Notes: generated by a model not told the origin, from the sequence alone. 22,765 nucleotides of DNA from Ochromonadaceae sp. CCMP2298 (GCA_026770595.1 MU633814.1:1-22765), one strand, 5' to 3'; counted from the stretch's first letter, positions 1 through 10,244 are shown. Made by a program: numbers and translations.

Positions 1-1522
1 TGATCTTCCTGTGCGGACTGGTGGCCCTCATTCTCCTACGCACGCTGCGAAACGACTTCGCCCGCTATGCGAAGGACGACGACCTAGATGTGGAGAGAAT
101 GCAGGTGATAGGGGAGGACACGGGATGGAAGCAGATCCACGGAGATGTGTTCCGCGCGCCTGAGCACTTGGAATTATTCTGCGCCATCTACGGCACAGGC
201 TGGCAGTTGGTGGTGCTTGTGTTCGCGGTCATCGTGTACGCCATGCTGGGGCCCGTGCTGCACGGCAATATGTACGAAGACCGAGGAGAGATGATCTCCA
301 CCTTCATCATCTGCTTCGCGCTCTCCTCCGCCATCGCTGGCTACGCCTCAGGCTCCTACTACCGCCGCTTCTTCACCACCGCCAGGTCGGAGCTGAACTC
401 CCAGTGGCAGAAGACCATGCTCTACACCATCCTGCTCTTCCCCACCACCGTAGCAGGCGTCATCTTCGGGCTCAACAATGTGGCCATATACTACGACACC
501 ATTAGCGCCATCCCCGCCTCAGTTATCTTCAAAATGCTCGCCATTTGGGCATGCGTCGCACTGCCGCTGGCAGTCATCGGCACTATCTTCGGCAGACACT
601 GGATCGGTAAGTTTCGCATCGGATACCGGCCTTATCTGGGATAGCAATCCGGCCAGAAATATTATAACGCATTTTCGTTTTCTCTCCTTCGTCTTTGTCT
701 CTTCTTCAGGCAAGTACGAGCCCCCCTGCAGGGTGAACAGCATTCCCAGGCCTGTGCCAGCCGTGGCCTGGTACAGCAGCCCCCTGTTGGTGGTGCTGGC
801 ATCGGGCGTGCTTCCTTTCGGCTCCATCTTCATCGAGATGTACTTCATCTTCACGGCCTTCTGGTGAGCGACATACACACATGGTCTTAGCGCATAGTTC
901 CCTAGAATAATGCTGTCAACCCTCTCTACCCCTCTAACCCTCTCTCTAACCCTCTCTACCCCTCTCTACCCCACAGGTCGTACAAGTTCTACTACGTCTA
1001 TGGCTTCATGCTGCTGGTCTGCATCATCCTCTCGATGGTCACCGTCTGCACCACCATCGTCTCCGTCTACTTCATCCTCAACATAGAGAACTACAAATGG
1101 CAGTGGGTGGCGATGGGCTCCGCAGGCAGCACCTCCCTGTACGTATTCATGTACAGCGTTTTCTACTTCTACTACAAGACGCAGATGACGGGGCTGCTGC
1201 AGGTCTCCTACTACTTCGGATACATGTTCCTTTTTTGCACTGCAATGTTCTGCATGTGCGGATCACTGGGCGTCGCAGGAGCAAATATTTTTGTTCATAA
1301 GGTGAGCGCATATACGCATATATGCATATTACGCATATACACATATTTGTGTGTATATAGTATATAGTGTCTCACATAAATATTCCTTATGAGTATACAC
1401 ATATATCTATGCTTCCCTATGCCCCACTATTGCTCTCCCTCTTACCCTACCCTCTCCCTCTCCCTCTCCCTCTCACACTTACCTTCCACTACCAGATATA
1501 CCGAAACGTCAAGATCGACTAA
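1..1522 (+). CDS. TM9SF1/3-like nonaspanin (transmembrane 9 superfamily), 3' part
   Basis: Partial gene, 5' end outside the window. Exons <1-606, 710-863, 977-1301 and 1496-1522 join in frame (first full codon at 3) to give 369 residues; introns are 103, 113 and 194 bp, all GT-AG. The product is the multi-spanning C-terminal half of a TM9SF protein, a Golgi/endosomal membrane family implicated in sorting of transmembrane cargo. Visible family signatures are the [11 protein letters not shown] loop after a TM segment, [23 protein letters not shown], the [12 protein letters not shown] loop, [13 protein letters not shown], and FGYMFLF. The PCR..IPR loop and the ending YRNVKID look closer to TM9SF1/3 than to TM9SF2/4. 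The extreme C-terminus K-I-D matches the K-x-D/E COPI-binding Golgi-retention signal known for TM9SF proteins. Family call firm; subfamily is inferred from memory. Confidence 0.93.
864..976 (+). repeat. pyrimidine microsatellite in TM9SF intron 2
   Basis: The last half of this 113 bp intron is a degenerate CCCTCT(A)/CTAACC run ending in the CACAG acceptor. It also serves as the polypyrimidine tract. The next intron (1302-1495) repeats the pattern with a CCCTCT run near 1436-1475. The CTAACC units look telomere-like but are irregular. Confidence 0.7.
1302..1495 (+). repeat. AT-rich stretch plus CCCTCT run in TM9SF intron 3
   Basis: The 5' half of this intron is an alternating TATA/CATA stretch (1308-1370). 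The 3' half is a C/T run with CCCTCT units before the ACCAG acceptor. No coding potential is seen; it is the longest TM9SF intron in the window. Confidence 0.6.
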
Positions 1523-1888
1523 GGCAGCTAGAAATCCCCTCCCCCCCCCCCTATACCCCGAACAGCAGCTTACCCAATTTTCGTTTCTGCATGTCGAATG
1601 GATTGTAATCATAAATACTTAATGAGGCAGCCTCCCACAACCTTAAATCCTAGTGCCCTCGGAGGTATGAACACGCTGAATCTTAGTCGCTTTGGGGGTA
1701 TCAGGGGATGTCAGTGCCCTCAATCTCGAAATCGTTTACTTCTGTATTCGAACCAATCTCCCTACGTATATGGGAGGTGCCAGCAAATAAAAATTATATA
1801 TATACCAAAATGTGATTAGACTAAAAATGAGCACGAGCGCTGGGGTTCTATTTCCTTCTCTCTAAGCAGGGTCGTCATGTGTACTGTA
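1523..1888. other. convergent 3' intergenic region, TM9SF / AP beta
   Basis: There is no gene here. It holds the 3' ends of two convergent genes. A C-run follows the TM9SF stop near 1540, and an AT-rich block lies at 1784-1806. The only good polyadenylation signal I see is for the plus-strand gene, at 1786-1791. Confidence 0.7.
1786..1791 (+). terminator. probable poly(A) signal of TM9SF gene
   Basis: AATAAA lies 264 bp after the TM9SF stop codon at the head of an AT-rich block. It is the first canonical hexamer downstream of that gene on its strand. Confidence 0.5.
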
Positions 1889-4888
1889 TTATGTGAGAAG
1901 CTTCACCACGGCGACCTTGCATAGCTCTGACAGCGCCTTGTTGGCGCTCTTGACCGTGACCTTGCACACGTTCATGCCCGCCTTGAACTTCAGCTCCACA
2001 AGCAGCGCTGAGTTCGTGACAGTCTTCGCAGAGAAATACACCGCCGTCTGCTGCCCATCAGGGAGGTCCCTCTTCAGCACGAAAGCAATGTCCTTCGCGC
2101 CCAGCTTGGCCTTCACCGCCTCGATATCTACCGTGGGCAGGTCGCTGGCCAGCGCTGACACCTCCATCGACTCGTCCATGCCCTTCCACGCGCCCCCGAA
2201 AGCGCCCACCTCCATCCCCGCGCCAGGCGCCAAGCACGACTCCAAAGCGATGGGGAGGGTGAAGTAGAAGACAGTGCCTGTGGCGGCGTTCTTTATCGCC
2301 GCCTGGATGCCGCCCGACGCGTCCTGAGGGTTGTGCATCTGCGGAGTTGCCACCAGCACCAGCGCGGCGGTGGACGTTGAGCCGTTCGCAACGGGGGCGA
2401 AGGTCAACTGAGGGTTGGAGGGGGCCAGGCCGAGCACGTTTTTGTTCAGCTGGATGGCGAGCCCTGACACCGGCGTGGGGGTGGTGTTGGTGATGTCCAT
2501 TTCCAGGACGATCTGGCCGCCCTTCTTCAGCATCGCGCCCATGATGGCGACGCCGTGCCCGGCCTCCGCGCCCACCAGCTTGATCTTCAGGGCACTGCTG
2601 GGAGCCGCGGCAGTGGGGGCGGGCGCGGGGACGGGCTCGTCGTCGTCCAGCAGGTCAAGGAGGTTGCCGCCTCCGGAGCTGTAGGGGGTCTGGGCAGCGC
2701 CAGAGGAGTCGTAGGCCACACCTGCCACGCCCTCCTCCTCCTCCTCGTCTTCCTCCTCCTCCTCCACCACATGCAGAGTCTTCACCACGAAGGAGTCTGC
2801 GGGCTTGTGGTAAACGGAGGACAGGGTGGCGATCTGGCCGATCAGCTCGTCCAGCAAGAGGGGGTCCAGAGCTGATGTATCGTCCCCGATCTCGGGCTTC
2901 TGGCTGAGCACCACTGCACGCGCAGCCTCAGGGTCCGAGGAGAGCAGGCGCCAGTAGACGTATCCTCTATCGCGCAGGTCGGGGTTGTCGCTGTGCTCTG
3001 TGGCGAGGTTCAGCACGCGCTGCACCATCTCCTGCGTGTTGTCGGGCTGCTTCAGGAACAGCTTCACGGTGGCGGTCAGCAGCTGCAGTTGCACCATAGC
3101 AGTCTCCTCCTGGAAGGTCTCCAGGAAGCTCTCTAGCAACTCGTCGGCGTTGTCGATGCGGTCTGCGTACTCTCCAATGATCCACACCATACTTGCCTTG
3201 GCCTCGGGCTCGTCCAAATCCTCCAGGTTCTCGCACAGGGTGCCGATAACAGACTCGTAGCGGTTGGGGTACTTGCGGAAGATATCCTTGATCACCACCA
3301 CCGCCTCCTGCACCACATAGGATACCTTAGTTTTGATCAGATCAAGCAGCACGTTGATGCAGCGCTCCGTCGCCCCGCTCAGCTTGATCGCGCAGCGGCC
3401 GATGGCGCGCACCGAGCGTCTCACGAACTCCACGTCCACCTCAGTGGCGTACTCCTTTAGCTCCAGCAGCACCTGCTCCACGTTGCGGTCGGAGGCCAGA
3501 CGGATAATGATCTCCAGCTTCTCCATCTTAACGTAGATGGGGTCGTTGTACTTGCAGAAGAAAACCTTGATCTCGTGCTCCAGGATGCGCGGCTGCTTCA
3601 GCACCACAAGGCTGATGTTTCTCAGTGCTACGAACTGGATCTCGGGCTCGGCGTTGAGCAAAGTCACCAAAGGGGGTGCGAGTTTTTTTGAGACGTTGCG
3701 CACGACCTCCTGGTTGGTGACGTCGTCCACGTAGCGCAGGATGACCTTCACGGCGGACATTACCACTGCCGAGTTGTTGTGCTGCAGGCGCGGCATCACG
3801 CGCTCGATGATGCCCTCCGCCTCTCTAGAGTCCTGGGGCTCGTAGGCAGACAGAGAGTCCAGGATGAACACCTGCCCCCACTCAGTGCACTCGTTCAGCG
3901 CAGCCAGGAGCTTCTGCAGCACATTGGCCGTCACCATCATCACATCTTTGTTGGAAGCCTCGGCGATCTCCGACAGCGCGGAGACAGCGTTGGCCACCAC
4001 GGTGGGGTTGGCGTCGCTGATGAGGTCGCGCAGGCAGTCAACGAAGCCACGGTCCTCGACCAGCTCGGGCGAGATGTCGTACAGCTTGGCCACGCAGACT
4101 GCTGCGGTCTTGCGCACGTAGGGGTCTTCGTCTTTGAGGCACTTGGCGAGGGGCTCGCACAGGTATTCGGTGATCTTGTCCACGCGGATGCAGCCCATGG
4201 TGCGGATGGACAGCGCGCGGATGAGCGGGTTCTGTTCGGGATGATGGGGTGGGAGTAATGGGAGGTTAGATGGGAGGACAGATTCCAAGAGCGTAAAAAG
4301 ACACGAATACAACCACTGTAAAATGGGCCAGGCGAGCCACTTACGGGATCGTTAGCGTCCTTGACGAAGGTGTTTACTGCCAGCAGCGCCAGGTCGGGCT
4401 GGCTCTTGGCGTAGTTGATCAGGTACAGGTAGACCAGCTTCTTCAACTCCAGGTCTTCCGTCTGGATGCAGTTGATCACGTCGGCGAACAGAGAGGACAC
4501 GTCCTTGCCGATGGTCATGTTGGCGATCACCTGGATTGGGGAGGGTACGTGGTGAAGGGACATTCGTTGCAGAGCTGGTGCGTCGTTACGTGCTAAATAC
4601 CTTCTTGACGGCGTCTCTCTTGCGGTCGCGCTGCGGGCTGCGCAGCTCCTCTCTCAGTTCATGGTTCTCTCCCTTCGAACCCTTACTGGTAAAGAACTTG
4701 GAGTCGGCACCGGTTCCCTTCTTGTCTCTGAATTGAGTATACAGCAAATAGAGGGGGGAGCGTTAGTGAAGCATGACAAGGCGAGGGAGAGCAAGAGCAA
4801 GAGAGCAGGCTGTTTCCCATCTAGATATTATTGAAGCGCGTGCAAGGGCAAAGATACGCTCCAGCACATTGCCCAATTACCTGTTCAT
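1889..4888 (-). CDS. AP-1/AP-2 type clathrin adaptor complex beta subunit
   Basis: Complete gene, 887 residues. Minus-strand exons are 4888-4881 (eight coding bases), 4727-4601, 4530-4345 and 4231-1889; introns of 153, 70 and 113 bp join in frame. Beta-adaptin forms the large beta subunit of the heterotetrameric adaptor that links clathrin to cargo at the TGN, endosome or plasma membrane. The alpha-helical trunk (about 1-600) has hallmark strings such as [30 protein letters not shown] and [17 protein letters not shown]. The hinge is acidic (a Glu-rich run near 2725-2763), and a clathrin-box LLDLL lies at about residues 631-635, followed by a complete ear domain with GLAIQLNKN. Length matches plant and protist shared AP1/2 beta (about 890). 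The sequence does not let me decide between AP-1, AP-2 or a shared subunit. A start exon of only ATGAACAG gives MNRDKKG, in frame with the second exon. Confidence 0.95.
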
Positions 4889-5160
4889 TTTTCCAATATA
4901 AGAGTTATTGAAAAAAGGAGACCTGCGATCGTGGCACGCAGAGAGCAGGTGGATACCAAATGCCTGCGCTGCACAGATTGACGCTTTGATGAGGAGGTCC
5001 CTGTCTGTAGGAACCGTGCAACACTGAACGCCCCCGCTCACAGATTCCTATCGCAGGATATCCGGCAGCTGAGATTATACTCTTTTGAGAAGCACCTAAT
5101 AACTTCTTTATATATTTTTCATTTTGACCATTGGTGAAGCGCTTTTGACATGTCGTAGTC
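4889..5160. promoter_or_regulatory. AP beta upstream region
   Basis: This non-coding spacer holds the 5' UTR and promoter of the minus-strand adaptor gene, then the upstream flank of the tRNA. AT-rich patches occur at 4891-4910 and 5098-5121 (TATATATTTTTCATTTT-like). I see no ORF or RNA other than the tRNA that follows. Confidence 0.4.
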
Positions 5161-5233
5161 GTGCTTGTAGCTCAGTGGTTAGAGCACTGGTCTTATGAGC
5201 CAGTGGTCGGGGGTTCGAACCCCCCCTAGCGCA
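5161..5233 (+). tRNA. tRNA-Ile (anticodon TAT), somewhat irregular
   Basis: A 73-base cloverleaf can be drawn. D-stem GCTC/GAGC is at 5170-5173 and 5182-5185. The anticodon stem CTGGT/GCCAG closes a seven-base loop CTTATGA, with the anticodon at 5194-5196. A GGGGG/CCCCC T-stem encloses TTCGAAC. Discriminator A is at 5233. Internal promoter boxes are present: A box TAGCTCAGTGG and B box GGTTCGAACCC. A seven-T run follows at about 5238 as a Pol III terminator. Oddities: acceptor pair 6-67 is a T-T mismatch, pair 2-71 is G-U, and base 37 is G, where Ile tRNAs normally have A. No intron is apparent. It is probably functional, but a tRNA pseudogene or SINE head is possible. Confidence 0.75.
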
Positions 5234-5506
5234 ATCCTTTTTTTGTTTTTCTCACCGAAACTCAGGAAAGTTTGGTGCCCTTCTCACGGATCACCTCCAG
5301 GATTACTTGCAAGCTGTTTGGGATTGGGTTGCAGCCAGTCTTGTCATTATTATACACTCCTTTCATCGCCATTGCTGTTCTTGTACGCAACGATAGCGTT
5401 TTTACCTGAACGTGGGAGCCAACGGACGATGGAGTTGATGACCGTGCCGCAAAAGTTATCCTCGATAGGAATTTCTCGAACTTCTCTTTGACTATAGATC
5501 TCTTGC
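5234..5506 (+). promoter_or_regulatory. upstream region of the MKKS-like gene
   Basis: There is no convincing gene. An open frame at 5195-5491 lies in the same frame as the chaperonin but ends in TGA and TAG just before 5507. The sequence CTATAG at 5491-5496 could be a splice acceptor for an upstream exon that would supply the missing first helix of the chaperonin. I could not find a matching donor with confidence. Confidence 0.4.
5238..5250 (+). terminator. Pol III T-run terminator after the tRNA
   Basis: A run of seven T, one G and five more T follows the discriminator base of the tRNA by about five bases. This is the normal RNA polymerase III stop. Confidence 0.65.
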
Positions 5507-7864
5507 ATGGACCTAGATTCATGCTTTGGCCCGTTGGGCAGAAGCAGGATCGTTTGTAATGCGTCGGGCGGAGCTATCATCGCCAAGGACTCGCAGCTGC
5601 TGCTCCCGCACTACGTCGACGACGTTTCTGACGGGTTCGAACGCTTCGTGTGCCAGGAGTCGATGAAGGCTGCAAGTCGATGGGGGGACGGACTGAACAG
5701 CTCTCTCATATTAACACGCAGCTTCACTGCCCAGCTGTCGGCGGAGATCAATTCGGGCGGCAGTGAGAGCACTCGGCAGCGGAAGCGATCCCGGCTGCTC
5801 TACGCGGTGCAGGCGGTGCGATCCGCCTGCGCGCAGAGCAGAGATGATATCAGACTCTGCATGATCGAATGCAACCTCTGGCACGTTGAGTCGTCTGTGG
5901 AGAAGTGGATATCCAGTATTTGTCGGAGCACGGCGCACCCCTCCACGAATGCCGCTATTGCAGAGCACGTGGCCTCTCTCATGGTAATGCGCACGTGTCG
6001 TACCTATCTATGTATGTCACCAGCAATGTGGTAAATGCCATATTTCTCCCGTTGCAGGCACGCTGGATGCTCGAAGACGCTGGTGAAGCAGATGTACTGA
6101 GCGAGCTGGGTGAAAGAGGCAGGTCACGGCTCGCAACTTTCGACACCCTCGTGCACGCGTCTTTGCGGCAAGATCGCTCCTCCTCGGGACAAGAAGTCTT
6201 GGAGATTACATCTGATCTAGTCTTGCGAGGACGCTGTCGAGACTACTCCGCATTGGGGGGCGATGTGAGATTCATCTGTGCGGAGACGCTCATTGCGCAG
6301 TCGTATGATTACCAGCATACCATCCGCGTCAGCTCCACTGATGCGCTTTGCGAGCAAAACCTGGTAGGGTCTGTTACTCTCCAGCGCTCAGCAGAGGCGC
6401 TCCAGAGGCGAGGAATCAGCGTCATTATCTGCACAGACACTGTGCAGGACGAGGCGCAAAACATTCTATCCCGCTGCGGAGTCTACACGGTAATGCCATG
6501 CCTAATATCTTCTCTAATACGCTAAATGTTTCCATGTACTACACGCACACCTAACCTCTCGTGCACTCTAATGACAGATCGATCAAGTTCCTAAGGAATA
6601 CTTGACGTACATCTCTGCGCGCTGCGGAGTGCCTGTGCTTTCCTTTGTTGGAGAGGTACTGCGTGGCACCTCTATAAGTGGGCGGTTCAGTCGAATGGAC
6701 TACCGGGGTCTGGGGGGCAGCGAGGTGTACTGCATCCTCAGAGGAGTAACCCTGAGCGACCAGCCAAAAGCGCCGGGGCAGCTGATTGTTCATGCGGCGT
6801 CCACTATGAGCAGCGGCGTGTACACACGTATACTGAAGCGGTGCCTGCGGGTCATCTCAGCTGCTGTGGCGAACGCTACCTCTTCTACCTCTTCTACCTC
6901 TCGTATCCCTTCCACCTCCTCTGCCACCTCTGCCACCTTCGGATACTCGCCCACTAGCACACCGGCCTTGAGGTTTACTCACAAATCACAATTGACCGTC
7001 GTCCCTGGCGGAGGGGCTGGTGAAATGGGCTGGGCAATACTGTGGTCAGAGGTGGCCCTGCGCCTAGGCAGTCACATACAGACAGGGGAGGGCGGGGCGT
7101 TGGGTCGGGGGGTCTTCGCACAGAGGGCGAATAAGGTGCTAACGCTGGTGGCAGATCGGCTGGCTGCGCAGCTGCGCACACTGCTGATGCCCGAGTGCAT
7201 CTTCCTCTGCAACGCCATCAGCCACGCGTACCTGTGCCTGCCGAGGGTAATTCTCGCCAGCAGCGCCGCGTTGGTCGTATTCCCAGGGGAACCCAGTGTG
7301 AGCGAGACCCGTGCCCGCGTGGGCGGGAATCTCGAGCGATTGCTGCTGCAGTGGAGGCGAGTATTCACCCACAGCGTTCATCCGGGAGATTGGGGGCGCT
7401 CCGGAGTGGTCGTGAATGACACCGCTGATATGTGAGTTGTGCGTGGAAGTGGTACAATTTGCCCATATATGCATGTATGTGTGTACGCATGCTCGATACC
7501 CAACCCACTCACTTATATTGTCACGTATATTCTTCCTCATTTTCTCCATTTTCTCATTTATTTTCAGGGAAAGCTTTTGCGCCATCGATGATGCCATTGC
7601 GCGGGGGCTGTACTGCAGCGGGGCACAGTTTTGGAACAGTAAGTCGTCGATGTGTGCAGTGTTCATGCGCATAGCTCACCGCGACTCTCTCTATGCCACT
7701 CTCTTCATGCCACTCAATTTGCCTCTCTCTTTTTGCTACTCTGTTCAGTATTCGACCATTCTCTAGACATCTGCCAGATATACTTGCGCATCGGAGGGAG
7801 CACAGGCATCATTCCCATACGAAGAAAGAAGCCCCCAGCAGAACAAGAGGAGCAATCTTTGTAG
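5507..7864 (+). CDS. BBS6/MKKS-like divergent group II chaperonin
   Basis: Exons 5507-5983, 6058-6489, 6578-7431, 7568-7638 and 7749-7864 join in frame to 649 residues; introns are 74, 88, 136 and 110 bp. The fold signatures are those of CCT/TRiC relatives: SCFGPLGR at 5-12, WGDGLNSSL at 59-67 (equivalent of GDGTT), PGGGAGE at 446-452, and QIYLRIGG near the C-terminus. The loop that is NDGAT in active chaperonins reads CNASGGA (17-23), as in MKKS, whose human form has a similar HNGFGG. This marks it as a BBS-type chaperonin-like protein, known to help build the BBSome that traffics cilium membrane cargo. The middle domain has a Ser/Thr-rich insert (about 6880-6960). MKKS versus BBS10/BBS12 is not settled, and the true N-terminus may lie in an upstream exon. 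Confidence 0.82.
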
Positions 7865-8141
7865 CTCTATAATATTTGGATATCTTGTAAGAATGAAGCA
7901 GGTGCACTTTACCGCACGAGAAGGTATTATTAGCTATATACATTACATACGTACAGTAACTCATAAGACCGTGGACCACTGGCTCATAGGTTGAGATTTA
8001 GATAGTGAGATAGTTATAAGCCTAGGGGATTACAACATGCGCCTTCTTTAAATTATCCCAGGTGATTAGATTGCGAGTTATTATATACTGATTTTTACAT
8101 ACGTACATTCAGTGACAGCAGACAGCAGAGAGTGCTAATAT
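7865..8141. other. convergent 3' intergenic region with tRNA-like fragment
   Basis: This AT-rich spacer lies between the convergent chaperonin and SFT2 genes. The only structure I see is the tRNA-like patch listed separately at 7960-7988. There is no canonical AATAAA for either gene. Confidence 0.5.
7960..7988 (-). repeat. scrambled fragment matching the anticodon arm of the tRNA at 5161
   Basis: On the minus strand this reads TATGAGCCAGTGGTC, then CAC, then GGTCTTATGAG. The 15-base block is identical to tRNA positions 5194-5208 and the 11-base block to 5189-5199, so the two halves of the anticodon arm appear in reversed order. Acceptor, D and T arms are not recognisable. It is likely a decayed tRNA-derived repeat, not a gene. 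Confidence 0.6.
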
Positions 8142-8804
8142 CTATGTGAATATCCTCGACAGACATGCGATTGTCGCTTTCTTCACTAAAAACAGTAGGG
8201 GTCGCAAAGCTGTCCACACGATAGTGACTGTCGTCTGCAGAAGGATCCTCAACCCCGCACTGCCCCCCGGCACGAAAGAGGCTAGGTAGTACAGCAGGCA
8301 GGTCAGCTGGATACCTCCCGCAAAGACAACTGCCAGGTAAGTGTGTACGAAAATACTGACGTAGAGGGTGAAGAGCACAGACACGAGCAGCAGCGCCACA
8401 GGCGCCGACTGCTCGTAGCCCCCATTCATCAGATTCGCCACGAAGACTGACGGTTTCTGCATCACGATAACGGAGGAAGCTGCCAGCAAAGTGGACAGGG
8501 TCATGCAAAGCACAAACTTTGTGGGGCGGATGAGTAGCGTAGGCAATCCGACGAAGACAGCCAGCACTGCAAAGGCCCCCGAAGCGGCTAGAAGGTACAC
8601 AGCGTTGGTGACCCTGTTGCGAAACGAGGCGCTCAAAGGACCAGCTTCGGGAAGAGATCCCGACAGACCCTGCAGCTGGTTGGTGAGGTTCTCCTGGACG
8701 TTGTACATCTGGCCGAAATAGCCGATACTAGGCGCGCTATCCTCGACATCTTGGGCCGCCTTTTGTCTCTCCAGCCAGTCCGAGAAGCCGGAGGCTGGGG
8801 GCAT
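8142..8804 (-). CDS. SFT2/Got1-family Golgi vesicle transport protein (SFT2D3-like)
   Basis: Single exon, 220 residues from the ATG at 8804-8802. Four hydrophobic segments follow a soluble N-terminus of roughly 80 residues, in the order LLAASGAFAVLAVFVGLP, KFVLCMTLSTLLAASSVIVM, VALLLVSVLFTLYVSIFVH and VVFAGGIQLTCLLYYLASF, ending in S-F-V-P-G-G. This matches the four-TM SFT2 domain with its Y..xSx[IV]P signature. Yeast Sft2 supports fusion of endosome-derived vesicles with the late Golgi, working with the t-SNARE Sed5. An in-frame upstream ATG at 8978 would add 58 residues, including a hydrophobic stretch LLFLLILVSGVPSAG. I prefer the shorter start because it gives normal family length. The gene is convergent with the chaperonin and divergent from the hydrolase. 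Confidence 0.85.
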   Translation of the reverse strand: MPPASGFSDWLERQKAAQDVEDSAPSIGYFGQMYNVQENLTNQLQGLSGSLPEAGPLSASFRNRVTNAVYLLAASGAFAVLAVFVGLPTLLIRPTKFVLCMTLSTLLAASSVIVMQKPSVFVANLMNGGYEQSAPVALLLVSVLFTLYVSIFVHTYLAVVFAGGIQLTCLLYYLASFVPGGSAGLRILLQTTVTIVWTALRPLLFLVKKATIACLSRIFT

Positions 8805-9184
8805 CTTTCGCAAGATGCTGGTGATGAAATGGGCACTACCAGCACTTGGCACGCCCGAGACGAGGATGAGTAAAAAAAGGAGATCCGGCACCAGGCTCGT
8901 TCTTCTTCGATCTGTAAAAGCAGATGCATCACCATCCTCACCATCTTTGGAGGGTGGTCTTCCTCCAGAGGGCAACAACTGTTTCCTTCAGCACGGCGCT
9001 CTTTATTCAAGCTTGTTGTTTATTATGACAGTTTAAGTGGTACAGCGCGCGTTTTTTTTTGTGAAAAGGTTTTTGAAAGAGGAGTTCTTGGCAAGGTCTT
9101 GAGGTTCGGGTTCAGAGCCATCGATCAAGCGCGCTCATTCTGTGCGATTGCGAGCGTCAAACTCTTACTCTCCTCGGCGCAAGG
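8805..9184. promoter_or_regulatory. shared divergent promoter region, SFT2 (-) and ABHD12-like (+)
   Basis: 380 bp lie between two start codons. Nothing else is coding with confidence. The open frame continuing SFT2 upstream to 8978 may be 5' UTR. A T-run at 9051-9060 and an AT-rich patch at 9000-9035 are the likely core promoter area. The plus-strand start has a good context, AAGGATGG. Confidence 0.45.
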
Positions 9185-10244
9185 ATGGGAAATGCATCCT
9201 CCAGCGGCGCTGTCCACGCGAACGAACCCGCTAGCGCCGACCCGGTCAAGCCCAGCAGGAGGAGCTCGCGCAGTGCCAGCTCAAGCACGCCCCTAACCGT
9301 GGTGAAAGACAACTCGACGCAAACTGCCACCAGTCTCAAGAGGCAGAGCCCTTGCAATGCAGTTTGCATGTTCCTGGTGCTCGCAGTGGTGTACTTCGGC
9401 TTGTGCCTCGCGGCCATCTTCTCCGTACAGGCTCAGGGGGTCTTGGTCTTCTCGACCTTCGTAAAGAACTCCAAGGACCTGACCAATCTGCTCAAGATGG
9501 ACCTGCCACAGGCAAAGAACATCCAGATCACCACTGAGGACGGGGTGGTCTTGAAGGGGTGGCACATGATGCCCCCTGGGGCGGAGGTGCTCTCCGCAAA
9601 CCAGATGGACGACCTCGATCGCAACACATACTTCGACCAGACTCTAGCCGTCGCCCCCCGCGTGGTGGTCTACTTCCATGGTAACTCCAACACGCGCGGG
9701 CAGACCATGCGCGTGAGCAAGATTAAGCATCTGGCCACCTACCTGGATGCGCACATCATCACCTTCGACTACCGAGGGTTCGCGGATTCCCAGGGTTCCG
9801 CCTCGGAGCACGGGACGGCTCTGGACTCGCGCGCGGTGGTGCGGTACTTGGACGCGATAGTGCGGCGGTATAACCCCAAGTATACGGGTTATCTACCTGG
9901 TGAGGGTGTGGGTGCGGAGGCCTCAGAGCCAATGCTCGCCTCGCTGGGCGTGTCAGAAACGGCCGTGCTCCCCAGTGTGGGCATGGGAATGGGTTCGAAA
10001 CAGGGACCTTCTCGCGCACAGCCGCTGCTGTACCTGTATGGGCACAGCCTGGGCACCGCTATCGCCACCGCGCTCGCAGTGGAGCTGGACCAAGGCATGC
10101 CTGGAGTGCTGGCGGGGCTAATGCTGGACTCGCCCTTCACGACGATGCCGGAGGCAGCGCGGAATCATCCTTTATCGGCGCCGTTTCGCTTATTTCCGCT
10201 CATATTTGAAGCCATGTACGTGTGTGTGTGGTGTGTTTGTGGCG

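Noticed and set aside
901-976. telomere-like CTAACC units
   Set aside because: Units are irregular, intronic and mixed with CCCTCT. It is a polypyrimidine microsatellite, not an internal telomere.
3779-4258. 159-codon plus-strand frame (and 1893-2267, 2555-2875, 2985-3260) opposite the adaptor beta gene
   Set aside because: It is the antisense shadow of a GC-rich conserved exon. No family-like sequence is present, while the minus strand is unmistakable beta-adaptin.
8633-9010. 125-codon minus frame overlapping the SFT2 start (MNKERRAEG...)
   Set aside because: It runs out of frame with SFT2 and ends inside it. Cys/Ser-rich and arbitrary, it is most likely 5' UTR read-through.
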